Below, one piece after another: positions 10,426 to 21,793 of a DNA stretch of 64,000 nucleotides. Below the pieces are notes generated by a model. It ran no database searches. It was given only the letters and a program-made list of their open reading frames with translations, and was not told the origin of the DNA. How positions within the stretch are numbered: position 1 is the first letter of the stretch; each line of letters opens with the position of its first letter. Position numbers and translations under genes: made by a program. The DNA comes from Helianthus annuus (taxonomy: Eukaryota; Streptophyta; Magnoliopsida; Asterales; Asteraceae), in NCBI RefSeq assembly GCF_002127325.2, contig NC_035436.2, forward strand, positions 32,032,860-32,096,859, given 5' to 3'.

Positions 10426-12288
10426 TGATATTCGCTAATTTACACATATTTTAGTCCCCCATTTTACCCCTATTTTATACGTTTTCGGCCGTAAAACCGT
10501 CGTTCGGATACTTAATTATCTACATTTTTGTTTACAGGCCTAAAACAACATACCAGACAAGATGATAGCGAAAACGAGGACTTTCCGGATAAAACGACGA
10601 AGCTGCGCAACTTCTGTTACAAAACTGACCTGGGCGTCTGGAACGGTCGTGCGACCTGATGCATGACCGTGCATATCCGACAAACTAAGAAAGGCCCGGC
10701 AGTGAACGATGATGCACGGTCGTTCCATATCTTGCACCCCGTGCGGACCCGACGTTCCAACAAGATCTCGGAACTGAACGACCAAAGGACCAAGCGTGCA
10801 AGCAGACCTCGGAAAGGAACGGCCTTGCCAATTGAAGAACGGTCGTGCGTGTCCGAAGACCAGTCAACGATCTGTGACGTCACGCAGTATGGTGGACCAC
10901 CACCAATAATTGCTTAAAGTGCACGGTCGTGCGATCGGAGAACGACCGTGCGACATCGAAAAAGCATAAAAACAGAACAGAACCATTCTATTAGTAACTC
11001 TGGAATTTTGGAGAGCTTTGCAGGCGATTTTGAGGCTCCGAAGGCTTCTGCTTTCACTCGGATTCAAGCCACATTGCCCGGTTTTGCTCATTTACTATCC
11101 GGATTCTTAATCTTGTGCTTGTTTATGGTTGGGTTTTCTACTCTTTCCATGTTTTTGTTAATCTTTCAAGCATTTAGGTTAATGTTTATATATTATTGTA
11201 GCCTTTGGGCAAAAACACAACAATCCCTTGCTTAATTATAGCCATTAGTATGTTAATCTATGTTTGTAATGACATTTGGAAGTGTTTTCTATGATTATCT
11301 TTGATGATTAGTTTGCAACCTTGTTATTGATATTGATTTCTTGATTATAAGTAATTGTGTTGGATGATTGGTGCTTGGTTAGGTAAGATAGTTGAAAAAT
11401 GAAGCTTATTTAATCATGTATTAGTAAACTTTTAATTTGGTTAACTAGCTTAACTTGGTTAAAATGTGGGCACCATGATACTCTAACAGGTTAGTGGTTT
11501 AATAAAATTTAATTATTGTTAATCAAGAAAGCTTGCCTTCACGGAAGGACTCTAACGGGTTAGATGGTGTTGTTATGAATTCTTGCCATGATTTGTTAGC
11601 TTAGTTAGTAGTTTCGGCCAAAATTGCTATCTTAGTGAATTTATGCGCAAGATTTGTAAAATGAACTCGGTTGTGATTTAGTCTAGTTTATGCTTGTCTC
11701 GGTGGTTGCATTGTGTTTATCGGTGTTGCTTTCCTTGATTAAGTGAGGTTAGAAAACTCCTAACGGATGACTAACTTATTTTTAGGAGATTTTTGTAGAC
11801 ATTAATCAATCGCACGTTAAAGAACAATTTTAGGTGGTTAAAGTGTGTTTATCGTTTTAACTTTCCGAATGATTGTCATGTTAGGATTCCCGAAAGGGAT
11901 ACTAATTGTTTCGAAATGGAAAATTGACCGAATACTTCTAGTGCCAAAACTGACTTAGTTGACATGCTTTGGTTGTGTATTAAGCAAGGCTATTTATATA
12001 TAATTTACTATGTTTTATAAGTATTTATTTATGCTTACTTTAGATTAATTAAAACCAAAACAAATTATGTTTTTACCGGTAATTTAGTGGCAAAGGTCTA
12101 GTATTATTTCTCCGCCCATTTCCATGGATCGATACTTGGTTCTTACGGATACTTTACTACATATATGACGGGGTACACTTGCCTCTTTCGTGTGTGTTTT
12201 GATGTAAAAGTATTAATCACTTTTATAAATTTAAAACCAATTCGTGTGTAATTTCATTGTAAAAATATGTATAGTCGCGCACGTACCA
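10426..12288 (+). repeat. Athila-2 LTR, intact solo copy (1863 bp)
   Basis: It begins TGATATTCGC and ends GCGCACGTACCA. It is flanked by ATAGG on both sides (10421-10425 and 12289-12293). No primer-binding site follows: SIRE sequence resumes directly, so this is a solo LTR. It is exactly as long as the 3' LTR at 24779-26641 and differs from it at about 28 sites by hand count (1.5%). Copies of the GCACGACCGTGC palindrome lie at about 10650-10950. Confidence 0.9.
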
Positions 12289-14172
12289 ATAGGACATAGA
12301 AAATATGATGATCTTGTAAACACTGCTGCAATACAAGCTGTTTCTTCTGAAATCATACCAACCAACAAAAGTGGCCAAGAAGTTAAAATAACTGACAAAC
12401 TTGGTAACAAAATTACTCTGGAAAGATCTGTGGGATCTTCAACTTTTGAAGAAATTGAGAAATACCAATTTAAACCCACATGGTCTGATGAGTGTGATAT
12501 CCTTGAAAATTTCAAACCAATGGATTTCACAACCACTGATGGTGTCAAAGCTCCAAAAGCAAAGGTCATTCCTATCAAAGATATCCCAACAGAGGTTCAA
12601 AACTCTGTTGCAAAGGAATCTGAGAAAAGGAAGAAAAGAGAAAAAATCAAAAACTTGTTTTGTGAATTCTGTGAAAAGAAGAATCATCTAACAAAAGATT
12701 GTTTTCATCTAAAAGCATATGATATCAACAAAACAAGCATCATTTTACCTGCTGAAAGCTGCACCATCTGTGGTAAAGATAATCACAAAACTCAAGAATG
12801 TGTGTATCTCAAAAACTTTGACATAAAAAAGAATGAATACACTGCAAAAACATCCTTGAGTCCATCAACATCATCTGTCAAGTTCACCAAGAAACAACCA
12901 CTGTTTGTCCCTGTCCAAACATCTGTCACAAAACAGCTGAACCAAAAGTCTGTCCAAAGAGATGTACAGGTGACTGATGCACCCCCTGCCAATCAATTCA
13001 GAAAAGGCAAGGAAAAAGCATCATACCAAAGGATTCCACATGTTTATGAGGCTTACAAAAAGCCCTCTAAACCAAGAGTGAACAGACATCCTTTTGGTTA
13101 TCAACAGATGATGGGCCAAAACCCCCAACAGTGGTTAGAGAAAAACATTCTCAAAAATGTTCAAACCCCTGTGCTAACCACTGTCCATGCATCTGCCTCC
13201 ATCCCAGACACTGTTGAGACCCCATCCAAAGCCCTATTGGCTTTGGATACCTCTATGAACTAATCCTGTTACTTCATGTGCAGGGAGCTTTTTCATGCTT
13301 AGATAGTCTTTGGTATGTAGATAGTGGAGGCTCCAGGCACATGACAGGATGTAAAGCCCTTCTTTAAGATTTCAAAATTCATGGCGGGGGTGATATATCC
13401 TTTGGTAATAATAGTAAGGGAAAAGTTCTGGGGTCTGGTACAGTAAAGTCTGGAAATGTAAAATTTGAAAATGTCAATCTTATTGATAATCTGAAATTCA
13501 ACCTCCCGAGTGTATCTCAAATGAGTAATAAATGGTTTGGATCATTCTTCACAAAGGATTGTTGTAGGATTATTGGACCAGAAATGGTTAGTAAGATTGA
13601 AGCAATAATCAAGAAAGGCTCAACAAAATTTGTTGCTCAAAAAAGTGGTAATGTTTATTTTGTTGACATGTCAAGAGAGTGTCCCAGAGCTGATGCCCAT
13701 CTGTTCTCAGCTGCCTCTAACAAAGAGACAGAGCTATGGCATAAAAGACTGGGACACACAAATCTCAAAACAATCAATGAAATTTCAAAAAATGGCTTAG
13801 TAAGAGGCTTACCACAAAAAATGTTTTCATGTCCTGAACACTGTGTTTCCTGTTTAAAAGGAAAACAACACAAGAGCTCTTTTTAGTCCATTGAAGAGTC
13901 CAAAACAACCCAGTGTTTGCAAATGCTGCACATGGATTTGTTTGGCCCAGTGCAAGTCATGAGTCTCAAAAAGAAAAGATATTGCTTGGTTATTGTCGAT
14001 GACTTCTCTAGGTTTACATGGACTTTCTTTTTGCACTCAAAAGATGAAACTGCAGGCATTTTGCAAGACTTTGTGACACAGGTTGAAAAGCAATTTAACC
14101 TTCCAGTAAAAGTCTTCAGGAGTGACAATGGCACAGAATTCAAAAATAAGGAGTTGGCTGCCTTCTGTGTGA
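12289..14172 (+). pseudogene. SIRE gag-protease-integrase segment, duplicated copy 1 (truncated)
   Basis: This 1884-bp segment is the twin of 26642-28525, with about 30 differences by hand count (1.6%). It encodes the C-terminal gag region with two further CX2CX4HX4C knuckles (12661-12702 and 12760-12801, both intact here), the protease DSGG motif (about 13320), the integrase zinc region (about 13735-13870) and the first integrase catalytic Asp residues (the second within SDNGTEF near 14122). In-frame stops include TAA in place of a Gln codon near 13364 and TAG near 13884. It ends abruptly inside integrase where it joins Athila-2 LTR sequence, so it has no reverse transcriptase. Confidence 0.85.
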
Positions 14173-14588
14173 TTGTCATGTTAGGATTCCCGAAAGGGAT
14201 ACTAATTGTTTCGAAATGGAAAATTGACCGAATACTTCTAGTGCCAAAACTGACTTAGTTGACATGCTTTGGTTGTGTATTAAGCAAGGCTATTTATATA
14301 TAATTTACTATGTTTTATAAGTATTTATTTATGCTTACTTTAGATTAATTAAAACCAAAACAAATTATGTTTTTACCGGTAATTTAGTGGCAAAGGTCTA
14401 GTATTATTTCTCCGCCCATTTCCATGGATCGATACTTGGTTCTTACCGATACTTTACTATATATATGACGGGGTACACTTGCCTCTTTCGTGTGTGTTTT
14501 GATGTAAAAGTAATAATCACTTTTATAAATTTAAAACCAATTCGTGTGTAATTTCATTGTAAAAATATGTATAGTCGCGCACGTACCA
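14173..14588 (+). repeat. Athila-2 5' LTR remnant (3' 416 bp only)
   Basis: It matches the last 416 bp of the other two Athila-2 LTRs almost perfectly, with private differences such as TATATATATG near 14460. The first 1447 bp, including the promoter region and TG end, are missing. The bases at the left junction, TGA (14170-14172), are shared by the SIRE sequence (28523-28525) and the LTR (11870-11872). Confidence 0.92.
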
Positions 14589-14594
14589 AGTTTT

Positions 14595-14612
14595 TGGCGC
14601 CGCTGCCGGGGA
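14595..14612 (+). promoter_or_regulatory. Primer-binding site, tRNA-Asp type
   Basis: TGGCGCCGCTGCCGGGGA lies six bases after the LTR end. It resembles the complement of the tRNA-Asp 3' end used by Athila elements. From here to 15034 is an AT-rich leader with no gene; TTTTCGTTTGCAG just before the start codon could act as a 3' splice site. Confidence 0.85.
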
Positions 14613-15034
14613 ATGGGGAGTTTTAGGAACGACCCGAGTCATTGTGTTATTGGTGTATATACTTGTTAATGTTTGTGTATATTTTCGTGATTGTTTATTT
14701 GTTGATTTATTTGTTAATATTTCTTGCTTTTAATTCAATTTATTCATTTTCGTGATTCTTTTGTACACTTGTAAATTTTTATTCTATTTATCTGATCTAA
14801 TCCGGATTTATTTATTCATTTATTCTTTGAGTTTTCGGCTCTTCAAAATCATTTTTGTACTAGCCGAATCGATTGTTTTCATTGCTTTAATTTTTATAAA
14901 AATTTCGGCCCATTTTCGGATTTTTATAAAATTTTCAGCCTATTTTTATACATATTCTGTTTCTATTCAGCTAAAAAAAAAGCTTTATTATATTAATAAA
15001 ATATTCACTGTGTCAGTTTTTCGTTTGCAGGTTG

Positions 15035-18000
15035 ATGTCCTCAACTCCCGCGCCCGCTATTGCTGAGCCTACTGACGAACCAGCGCATAATCTTAGAAGA
15101 AGTAAGAGGCTGCGCGAAAGGTCACTTGTCATTGCACAACGCATAGCAAATGCAATCGACGAGCCGGTGATTATCTCTGAAGACGAAAGCTCAGGGGACG
15201 AGGAGAGAGTCGTCATGGCGGACGACGACCGACCGTTGAATGAAACAAATTAGCCCGGAAGGGCAGGCCTGGAGCCGAGTATCCTTCAACCTACTATAGA
15301 TACTCCTACTTTTGAAATTAGACCTAGTATTATTAATATGGTGCAAAATTCCGTACAGTTTGACGGACGTGAGCATGAGGATCCTGGGAGGCATATCGCT
15401 GCTTTTCTCGCTGTTTGTTCGACATTTAGGATTACAGGTGTTTCGGAGGATGCGATTCGGTTGAGGTTATTTCTGTTTTCATTACGTGACAAAGCTAGAG
15501 CTTGGCTTATGTCACTTCCTGCCGGGTCCATCAGGACCTGGAATCAGTTGGCGGAGCAGTTTATGCAGAAATATTTCCCGCCTAAGAAAATGAACAAGCT
15601 ACGGAACCGAATTGTTTCCTTTCGCCAGGACGAGGGCGAGTCGTTGCATGCGGCTTGGGAGAGATTCAAGGATTTGTTGATTGATGTGCCACATCATGGC
15701 TTCTCCAAGCGACAGCTGGTTTTGACGTTCTATCAGGGGCTCAACTATAATACGCAGGAGCGATTAGACGTGAACGCGGGAGGCGATCTTGGAACTAAAT
15801 CGCCGACTGAAGCGTATTATATTATAGAAAAAGCTGCGTTGAAATCCAGCTCGCGTCGGGACGGAGATAGAGGTCGGGCATCATCATCATCATCTCGTTC
15901 AGGAGTTCATGCTGTAGACGACTACACGGCCATTACTGCACAAATCTCGGCTCTTGCATCGAGATTCGACAGGTCCCAGATGATTGCGCATGCTGGCTCG
16001 GGATGTGACTAGTGCGGAGTGTCACACGAGCCCGGGGCATGTTTTCAGGGAGTCGTATATGAGGGCCACGAAGAAGTAGATTTCGTGAGTAATCAGGTAA
16101 GGCCGCAGGACAACCCGTACAGCAACACCTATAATCCCGGTTGGAGAAATCACCCAAATTTTGGGTGGCGAGCGAACACAGGAAATCAGAACCCATTAGG
16201 GTTCACTCAGCGTGCTCCAGCGCCTCAGCAGGGTCAGCAGTACCAGCAGTACAACCAACCCTACCAGCAGCGTCCATACTCGTACCAGAATCAGGGCACT
16301 GGGAGTAGCTCCCAGCAGCAGGCCCCTCAGTCTAGCTCCAAGCTGGAGGATATGATGGCTCAGCTTCTCTCTAGCTCTGAAAAACGATACCAACAAAGCG
16401 AAGATCGTTTTCTAGCTAACGAGGGAGAAATGAGGAGTCAGAAAGCCTCGATTCAGAATATCGAGAATCAGGTTGGTCAGCTGGCGCAGATGATGTCCAA
16501 AAGACCCCCAGGCGGTCTTCCGGGTAATATAGAACCAAACCCGGGCGGGCATGTGAATGCGATCATGACCAGGAGTGGAAAAACTACCGGACCCGTCATA
16601 TCGGACTCAGTACCGATCACTGAAGCGGTCCCGACTGACACACCGGACGAGGTGCAAGCCAGGCTACGCCCAGCAAGTACAGCACAAGTCCAGGAGCCGG
16701 TCAAAGATTACACTCCACCAATACCTTATCCAGGCAGGCTGAAGAAACAGAAGAACGAAGAGCAATACGGTAAGTTCCTTGAGTTGTTTAAGCAACTACA
16801 CATCAATATACCGTTTGTTGAAGCCTTGGCCCAGATGCCAAAGTATGCGAAATTCCTAAAGGATATCCTCTCGAATAAACAGAAGCTCGAGGATATATCA
16901 TGTGTGGTGATGAATGAAACTTGTTCCGCCGTTCTGCAAAACCGTCTGCCCACGAAAATGGGAGATCCTGGTAGCTTTACGCTCCCGTGTTTGATTGGAA
17001 ACATGTCTGTTAGCCATGCATTGGCTGACTTGGGAGCGAGTATCAACCTTATGCCGTATAAGGTTTTTACAAAGCTGGATCTGGGTGAGCCGTCACCCAC
17101 TAGGATGAGCATTCGGTTGGCAGATCGCTCAATAAAGTATCCGCGCGGATTTGTGGAAAACATGCTTGTAAAAATCGATAAATTTGTTTTCCCCGTGGAT
17201 TTTGTTATCCTTGACATGGACGAAGATTCAAGGGTACCTTTGATACTTGGATGTCCTTTCCACAATACAGCGAGGACGATTGTTGATGTGGCAGCTGGCC
17301 AAATCACGCTCCGAGTGAATGATGAGCATGTGACATTCGATATTAAAAGATCGATGCAGCACCCGCAATGTCACGATGACAAGCTTTATTACGTCGACAT
17401 TGTCGATGCATGTGTGTGCTCTCATTTTCAAGGTACTATTGACGAGATTGATTCGGACACACGTCTGTCGTGTGGGGACCTGATTGGCATTACGCAGGAG
17501 GGCCACGATTTCGAGCAGCCAATCTATCAGATTGGTGACGATGGTTCCCAGAGTCCGGAGAGGTTTCTAGAAATTGGCCATGTAAAAGAAGAGGAAGCAA
17601 AGCCTTCGGTTGAAGATCCGACGCCTTTGGAGTTGAAAGAACTCCCGCCACATCTCGAGTATGCATTTCTTGACGAGGAGCGTCGCTTACCGGTCATAAT
17701 TTCGGCATCATTGGAAAAGGATGAGAAAAATCAGCTTCTCGAGGTTCTGAGACTTCATAAGAGAGCCATTGCATGGAAAATCATGGATATCAAGGGCATC
17801 AATCCCTCTTTTTGTACTCACAAGATTCTGATGGAAGACGAGTACAAACCATGTGCACAGCATCAGAGGCGTTTAAATCCAAATATGCAGGACGTGGTGA
17901 AGAAGGAGGTGATTAAGTTGTTGGATGCCGGCATGATTTATCCTATTTCGGACTCTGTGTGGGTGAGTCCAGTGCAGGTCGTACCTAAGAAAGGTGGTAT

Positions 18001-20539
18001 GACTGTAGTCTCGAATGATAGGAATGAACTAATTCCTACCCGTACCGTCACTGGGTGGCGAGTTTGCATTGACTACCGCAAACTCAATGATGCTACTCGT
18101 AAGGATCACTTCCCGCTTCCATTCATCGACCAGATGTTGGAACGTCTGTCGGGGAAGTTGTATTACTGTTTCCTAGACGGGTTCTCTGGATACTTTCAGA
18201 TTCCTATCGCTCCTGAGGATCAGGAGAAGACTACCTTTACCTGCCCCTTCGGCACGTTCGCCTACCGGCGGATGCCTTTCGGGTTGTGTAATGCACCAGC
18301 GACCTTCCAGAGATGCATGGTTGCAATTTTCCATGACATGATCGAGGATTCCATGGAGGTTTTCATGGATGATTTTTCGGTATTTGGAGATTCCTTCGAT
18401 CACTGCTTGGAAAATTTGAGAAAGATGTTGAAGAGGTGTGAGGAGACGAATCTGGTCCTGAACTGGGAGAAATGCCACTTCATGGTGAAGGAGGGCATAG
18501 TTCTGGGACACAAAATTTCTCACGTGGGCATGGAAGTCGATCCAACTAAAGTCGACATTATTTCTCGACTTCCGCCCCCCACCTCTGTTAGAGCTATACG
18601 GAGCTTTCTCGGTCATGCCGGGTTCTATCGGCGATTCATCAAAGATTTTTCAAAAATCGCCAGACCCGTGACCCGTTTGTTGGAGAGAGACGCTCCGTTC
18701 ATATTCGGAGATGATTGCTTGAGAGCCTTTGACCTTCTCAAGCAAAAGTTGATTGAGGCCCCTATTTTAGTTGCACCCGACTGGAGTCTGCCGTTTGAGA
18801 TTATGTGCGACGCGAGTGATTACGCTATAGGGGCCGTTCTTGGCCAAAAGAGAGAAAAGCACTTTCACCCGATCTATTATGCGAGCAAAACTCTTCACGA
18901 CGCTCAGGAGCATTATACCACGACTGAAAAAGAGCTCTTAGCGGTCGTTTTCGCATTTGACAAATTTAGATCATACTTGGTGCTTTCGAAAACCATTGTA
19001 TATACTGATCACGCTGCCATCCGATATCTCTTCAGCAAACAGGACGCCAAACCGCGTCTGATCAGGTGGATCTTGTTGCTGCAGGAGTTTGATATTGAAA
19101 TTCAAGATAAAAAGGGTGCGTTGAATGTTGCGGCTGACCATCTATCTCGGTTAGAGCATGGAGACATCATGGACGCGCGTTGGGATTCCATAAATGACAA
19201 CTTCCCACACGAGTCTTTGATGAGTGTTGAGATATGCGATGAGTCGCCATGGTTCGCTGACCTTGCGAACTACCTTGCTTGCGGGATTCTGATTAAAGGG
19301 TTGACTCACCAGCAAAATAGGAAATTCTTTTCGGATGTTAAGCACTACATTTGGGACGACCCTTACTTGTTTCGGGTAGGTGCTGATCAGGTGATTAGGA
19401 GATGTGTTTCAGGGAAGGAGGCGACCGATATTCTGCGCCATTGTCATGAGGGACCTACCGGAGGCCACCATGGAGCCAACTTTACCGCCAAGAAGGTGTT
19501 GGATTCCGGGTTTTATTGGCCGACTATATTTCGTGATGCGCAGAGTTGGGTTAGAGCGTGCGATGCTTGCCAGAGAGCGACAAATATATCGGCACGTGAT
19601 GAAATGCCTCAGAACTGGATTCAGGTTTGTGAAGTCTTTGATATCTGGGGGATAGACTTCATGGGACCATTTCCCCCCTCACGAGGTAATAATTACATCC
19701 TGGTCGCAGTTAACTATGTATCGAAGTGGGCGGAGGCACAAGCCTTACCCACCAATGATGCCAGGGTGGTCGTGAGATTTTTGAAAATCTTATTTGCCCG
19801 GTTCGGCGCTCCGAAAGCGCTTATCAGTGACAGAGGGACGCATTTTTGCAATACTCAGCTCGAGAGAGCTTTGTCCCGTTATGGTGTGCATCACCGTTTA
19901 TCCACGCCCTATCATCCACAGACAAGCGGGCAGGTGGAAGTCACGAACCGGGGGCTGAAAAGAATCCTTGAGCGGTCGGTAGGTGCAAACCACAAGGATT
20001 GGTCGGATAAGCTTGATGAAGCGTTGTGGGCTTTCCGTACGGCTTACAAGACGCCTATTGGGACTACTCCCTTTAGGCTTGTGTACGGAAAGGCATGCCA
20101 TTTACCGGTTGAGTTGGAGCATAAAGCGATGTGGGCTCTAAAAACCGCAAATCTGGACCTAAAAGCCGGAGGTGAAGCCCAGTTTCTCCAGATTCATGAA
20201 TTGGAAGAGTTGCGACAACGCGCTTATGAAAGCTCCGTGTTGTACAAAGAGCGCACGAAGAGATTGCATGATAAACGCTTGAAGGACCACAAAGAATTCC
20301 AAGCGGGCGATCTTGTTCTTCTTTACAACTCGCAGTTGCGCTTATTTCCCGGAAAGCTTCATTCACGTTGGACAGGCCCATACACGGTTAAAGAGGTATT
20401 TCCGTATGGGACTGTTGCAATAGAGAACGCGGACGGCGTTATTTTCAAAGTAAATGGGCATCGCTTGAAGTTGTACGTTGCCGGGCCGACAGAGTCGGTG
20501 ATGGAGGTCATTGAGCTCCAAACCCCGCACACATCATAA
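15035..20539 (+). pseudogene. Athila-2 gag-pol polyprotein with two in-frame TAG codons
   Basis: One frame of 1835 codons runs from ATG 15035 to TAA 20539, broken only by TAG at 15251-15253 and 16010-16012. The gag capsid-like domain lies at residues about 120-190. Just after the second TAG is a Cys/His stretch ([11 protein letters not shown]). The protease motif DLGASIN starts at residue 665. Reverse transcriptase spans about 1005-1180, with FMDD at 1110-1113. RNase H begins near [13 protein letters not shown] (about 1258), followed by the integrase HHCC zinc region (about 1465-1515), the catalytic core (first Asp in GIDFMG near 1540, second in SDRGTHF, Glu in GQVEVTNR) and a C-terminal domain. 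The second TAG probably replaced a Gln codon (CAG to TAG). The enzymes look otherwise intact, so decay is slight. Confidence 0.9.
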
Positions 20540-20790
20540 GTGTGGGGAGAAGAGAGTCTACGCTGCTGACTCGTGGACCAAAAATGCAGCAAGAGCGTAT
20601 TTTGCGCTTTAGGGGTAGTATCGTCATTTAGGATTTATTTTTCTAGTTTTAGCTTGGAGTCTTGCTATCGACTCGTCGACAAAAATTTAGCATGAGTCTA
20701 CGCTAGTGACTCGCCGACAAAAATGTAGCAGGAGCGTCTTTGGCGCTATAAGGGTAAAATTGTCCTTTTTTGTGTTTTTGTAGTTTTAGC
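20540..20790 (+). repeat. Direct repeat just downstream of Athila-2 pol
   Basis: Two units of about 78 bp begin GAGTCTACGCT (near 20553 and 20695) and continue GACTCG-GGA-CAAAAATG-AGCA-GAGCGT. A partial third unit lies between them. I see no coding function. The interval from the gag-pol stop to the internal TATA box at 21144 also contains paired palindromes at about 20965-21110. Confidence 0.65.
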
Positions 20791-20959
20791 GTAATTTAGG
20801 TTAGTTAGGTAGTTTTTGTTAGTTTGTACAGTTTCTATTCGTGCCGAGCGAAGGTTCTATGTTGCAATATTGTTAAAACAGTAGGCGTGTTGAAAAAATG
20901 GCGAAAAACAGCCAAAACAGTTGCTGGAAATGGCTTCTGCAGAAAAAATCTGATCTGCA

Positions 20960-21700
20960 GCTGATGCACGACCGTGCCAGGATTCGCACGACCGTGCGTT
21001 CTCGAGCTGCCGGCACGGTGGATCACACCCTTGGTGCATCACCGAGAAAAAATGAATGGGCTTGAACGATGTCGGTGACGCACGACCGTGCCAAAGGTCG
21101 AACGACCGTGCGTCACGCTGAGGGCAGTTTTGTCATTTGGCACTATAAATACCCTCATCTGCAGCCCCCATTCACAAATCGCGAAACCCTACCAGCACCA
21201 GGCCGTTCCAGAGCGATACTTCATCAAATCGCACGATTTTTCGCACGATCTCACACCCTTCTTCGCACGGTACGTTCCTAGTTGTAGATTTCTTGTTTCC
21301 TTGCTTTCTAGGTTAGAATTTCTCCGATTCTTCAAGGGATTTATTAGGGTTCTCTTCATAAACAAATCGAAACCCTAACCCTTGTTTGAATCTTGCTTAT
21401 CGTGAACACCCGGTTGAGTTTCCGACCCCTATTTGTACAAAAAAGTTGTTGATTTTGGGAAAATCAGGCTATTCAAAGTTCAGGGGTTTGAAATCTGCAG
21501 GTCACTTGTTGCACGGTCGTTCCTTGGATGGAACGGTCGTGCCATTCCGGGTAAATCACGATTCCAGCTTGTTGTTCGGTGTTGCACGGTAGTGCCGATT
21601 GGTCGCACGCCGTGCAGTTCCGACATCTCTGGGCAGATGGTGCATGTCATCGGCGACGCACGACCGTGCAGCTCGACGCACGACCGTGCCTATTGCCCAG
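20960..21700 (+). repeat. Dispersed hyphenated palindrome, Athila-2 type
   Basis: Paired copies of GCACGACCGTGC or GCACGGTCGTGC (5-bp arms GCACG/CGTGC, 2-bp spacer, often flanked by G/C to extend the arms) lie at about 20967, 20985, 21080, 21098, 21512, 21530, 21585, 21658 and 21678. Further copies are in both full LTRs (about 10650-10950 and 25005-25310). Pairs are typically 8-12 bp apart. The arrangement parallels that in Athila-1, with unrelated arm sequence. Confidence 0.8.
21144..21151 (+). promoter_or_regulatory. Internal TATA box of the Athila-2 extra ORF
   Basis: TATAAATA in the context CACTATAAATACCC lies 126 bp upstream of the predicted donor site at 21270. It comes after the pol stop and after paired palindromes. 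This suggests the extra ORF is expressed from its own RNA and not from the genomic RNA. Confidence 0.6.
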
Positions 21701-21793
21701 ATCAGATTTACAGCTTCTTCATAAGTGGCTGTTCGGCTGTTCTTAATTCAAATTTCTCCTGTTTCCATCTCTCTAATATTAATTCTCATGCAG
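21270..21793 (+). other. Predicted leader intron of the Athila-2 extra ORF
   Basis: The donor CACG|GTACGT (21270) and acceptor TTCTCATGCAG (ending 21793) enclose 524 bp. The acceptor is immediately followed by ATG (21794-21796). Athila-1 has the same arrangement at 432-802. Confidence 0.5.

Noticed and set aside
14752..15066. 104-residue ORF in the Athila-2 leader
   Set aside because: AT-rich leader sequence giving Ile/Phe/Tyr-rich translation; the gag frame starts at 15035 in another frame.
16019..20539. Pol starting at 16019 as a separate ORF from gag
   Set aside because: Gag (from 15035) and pol are in the same frame, separated only by a TAG at 16010-16012; no ATG supports a new start.
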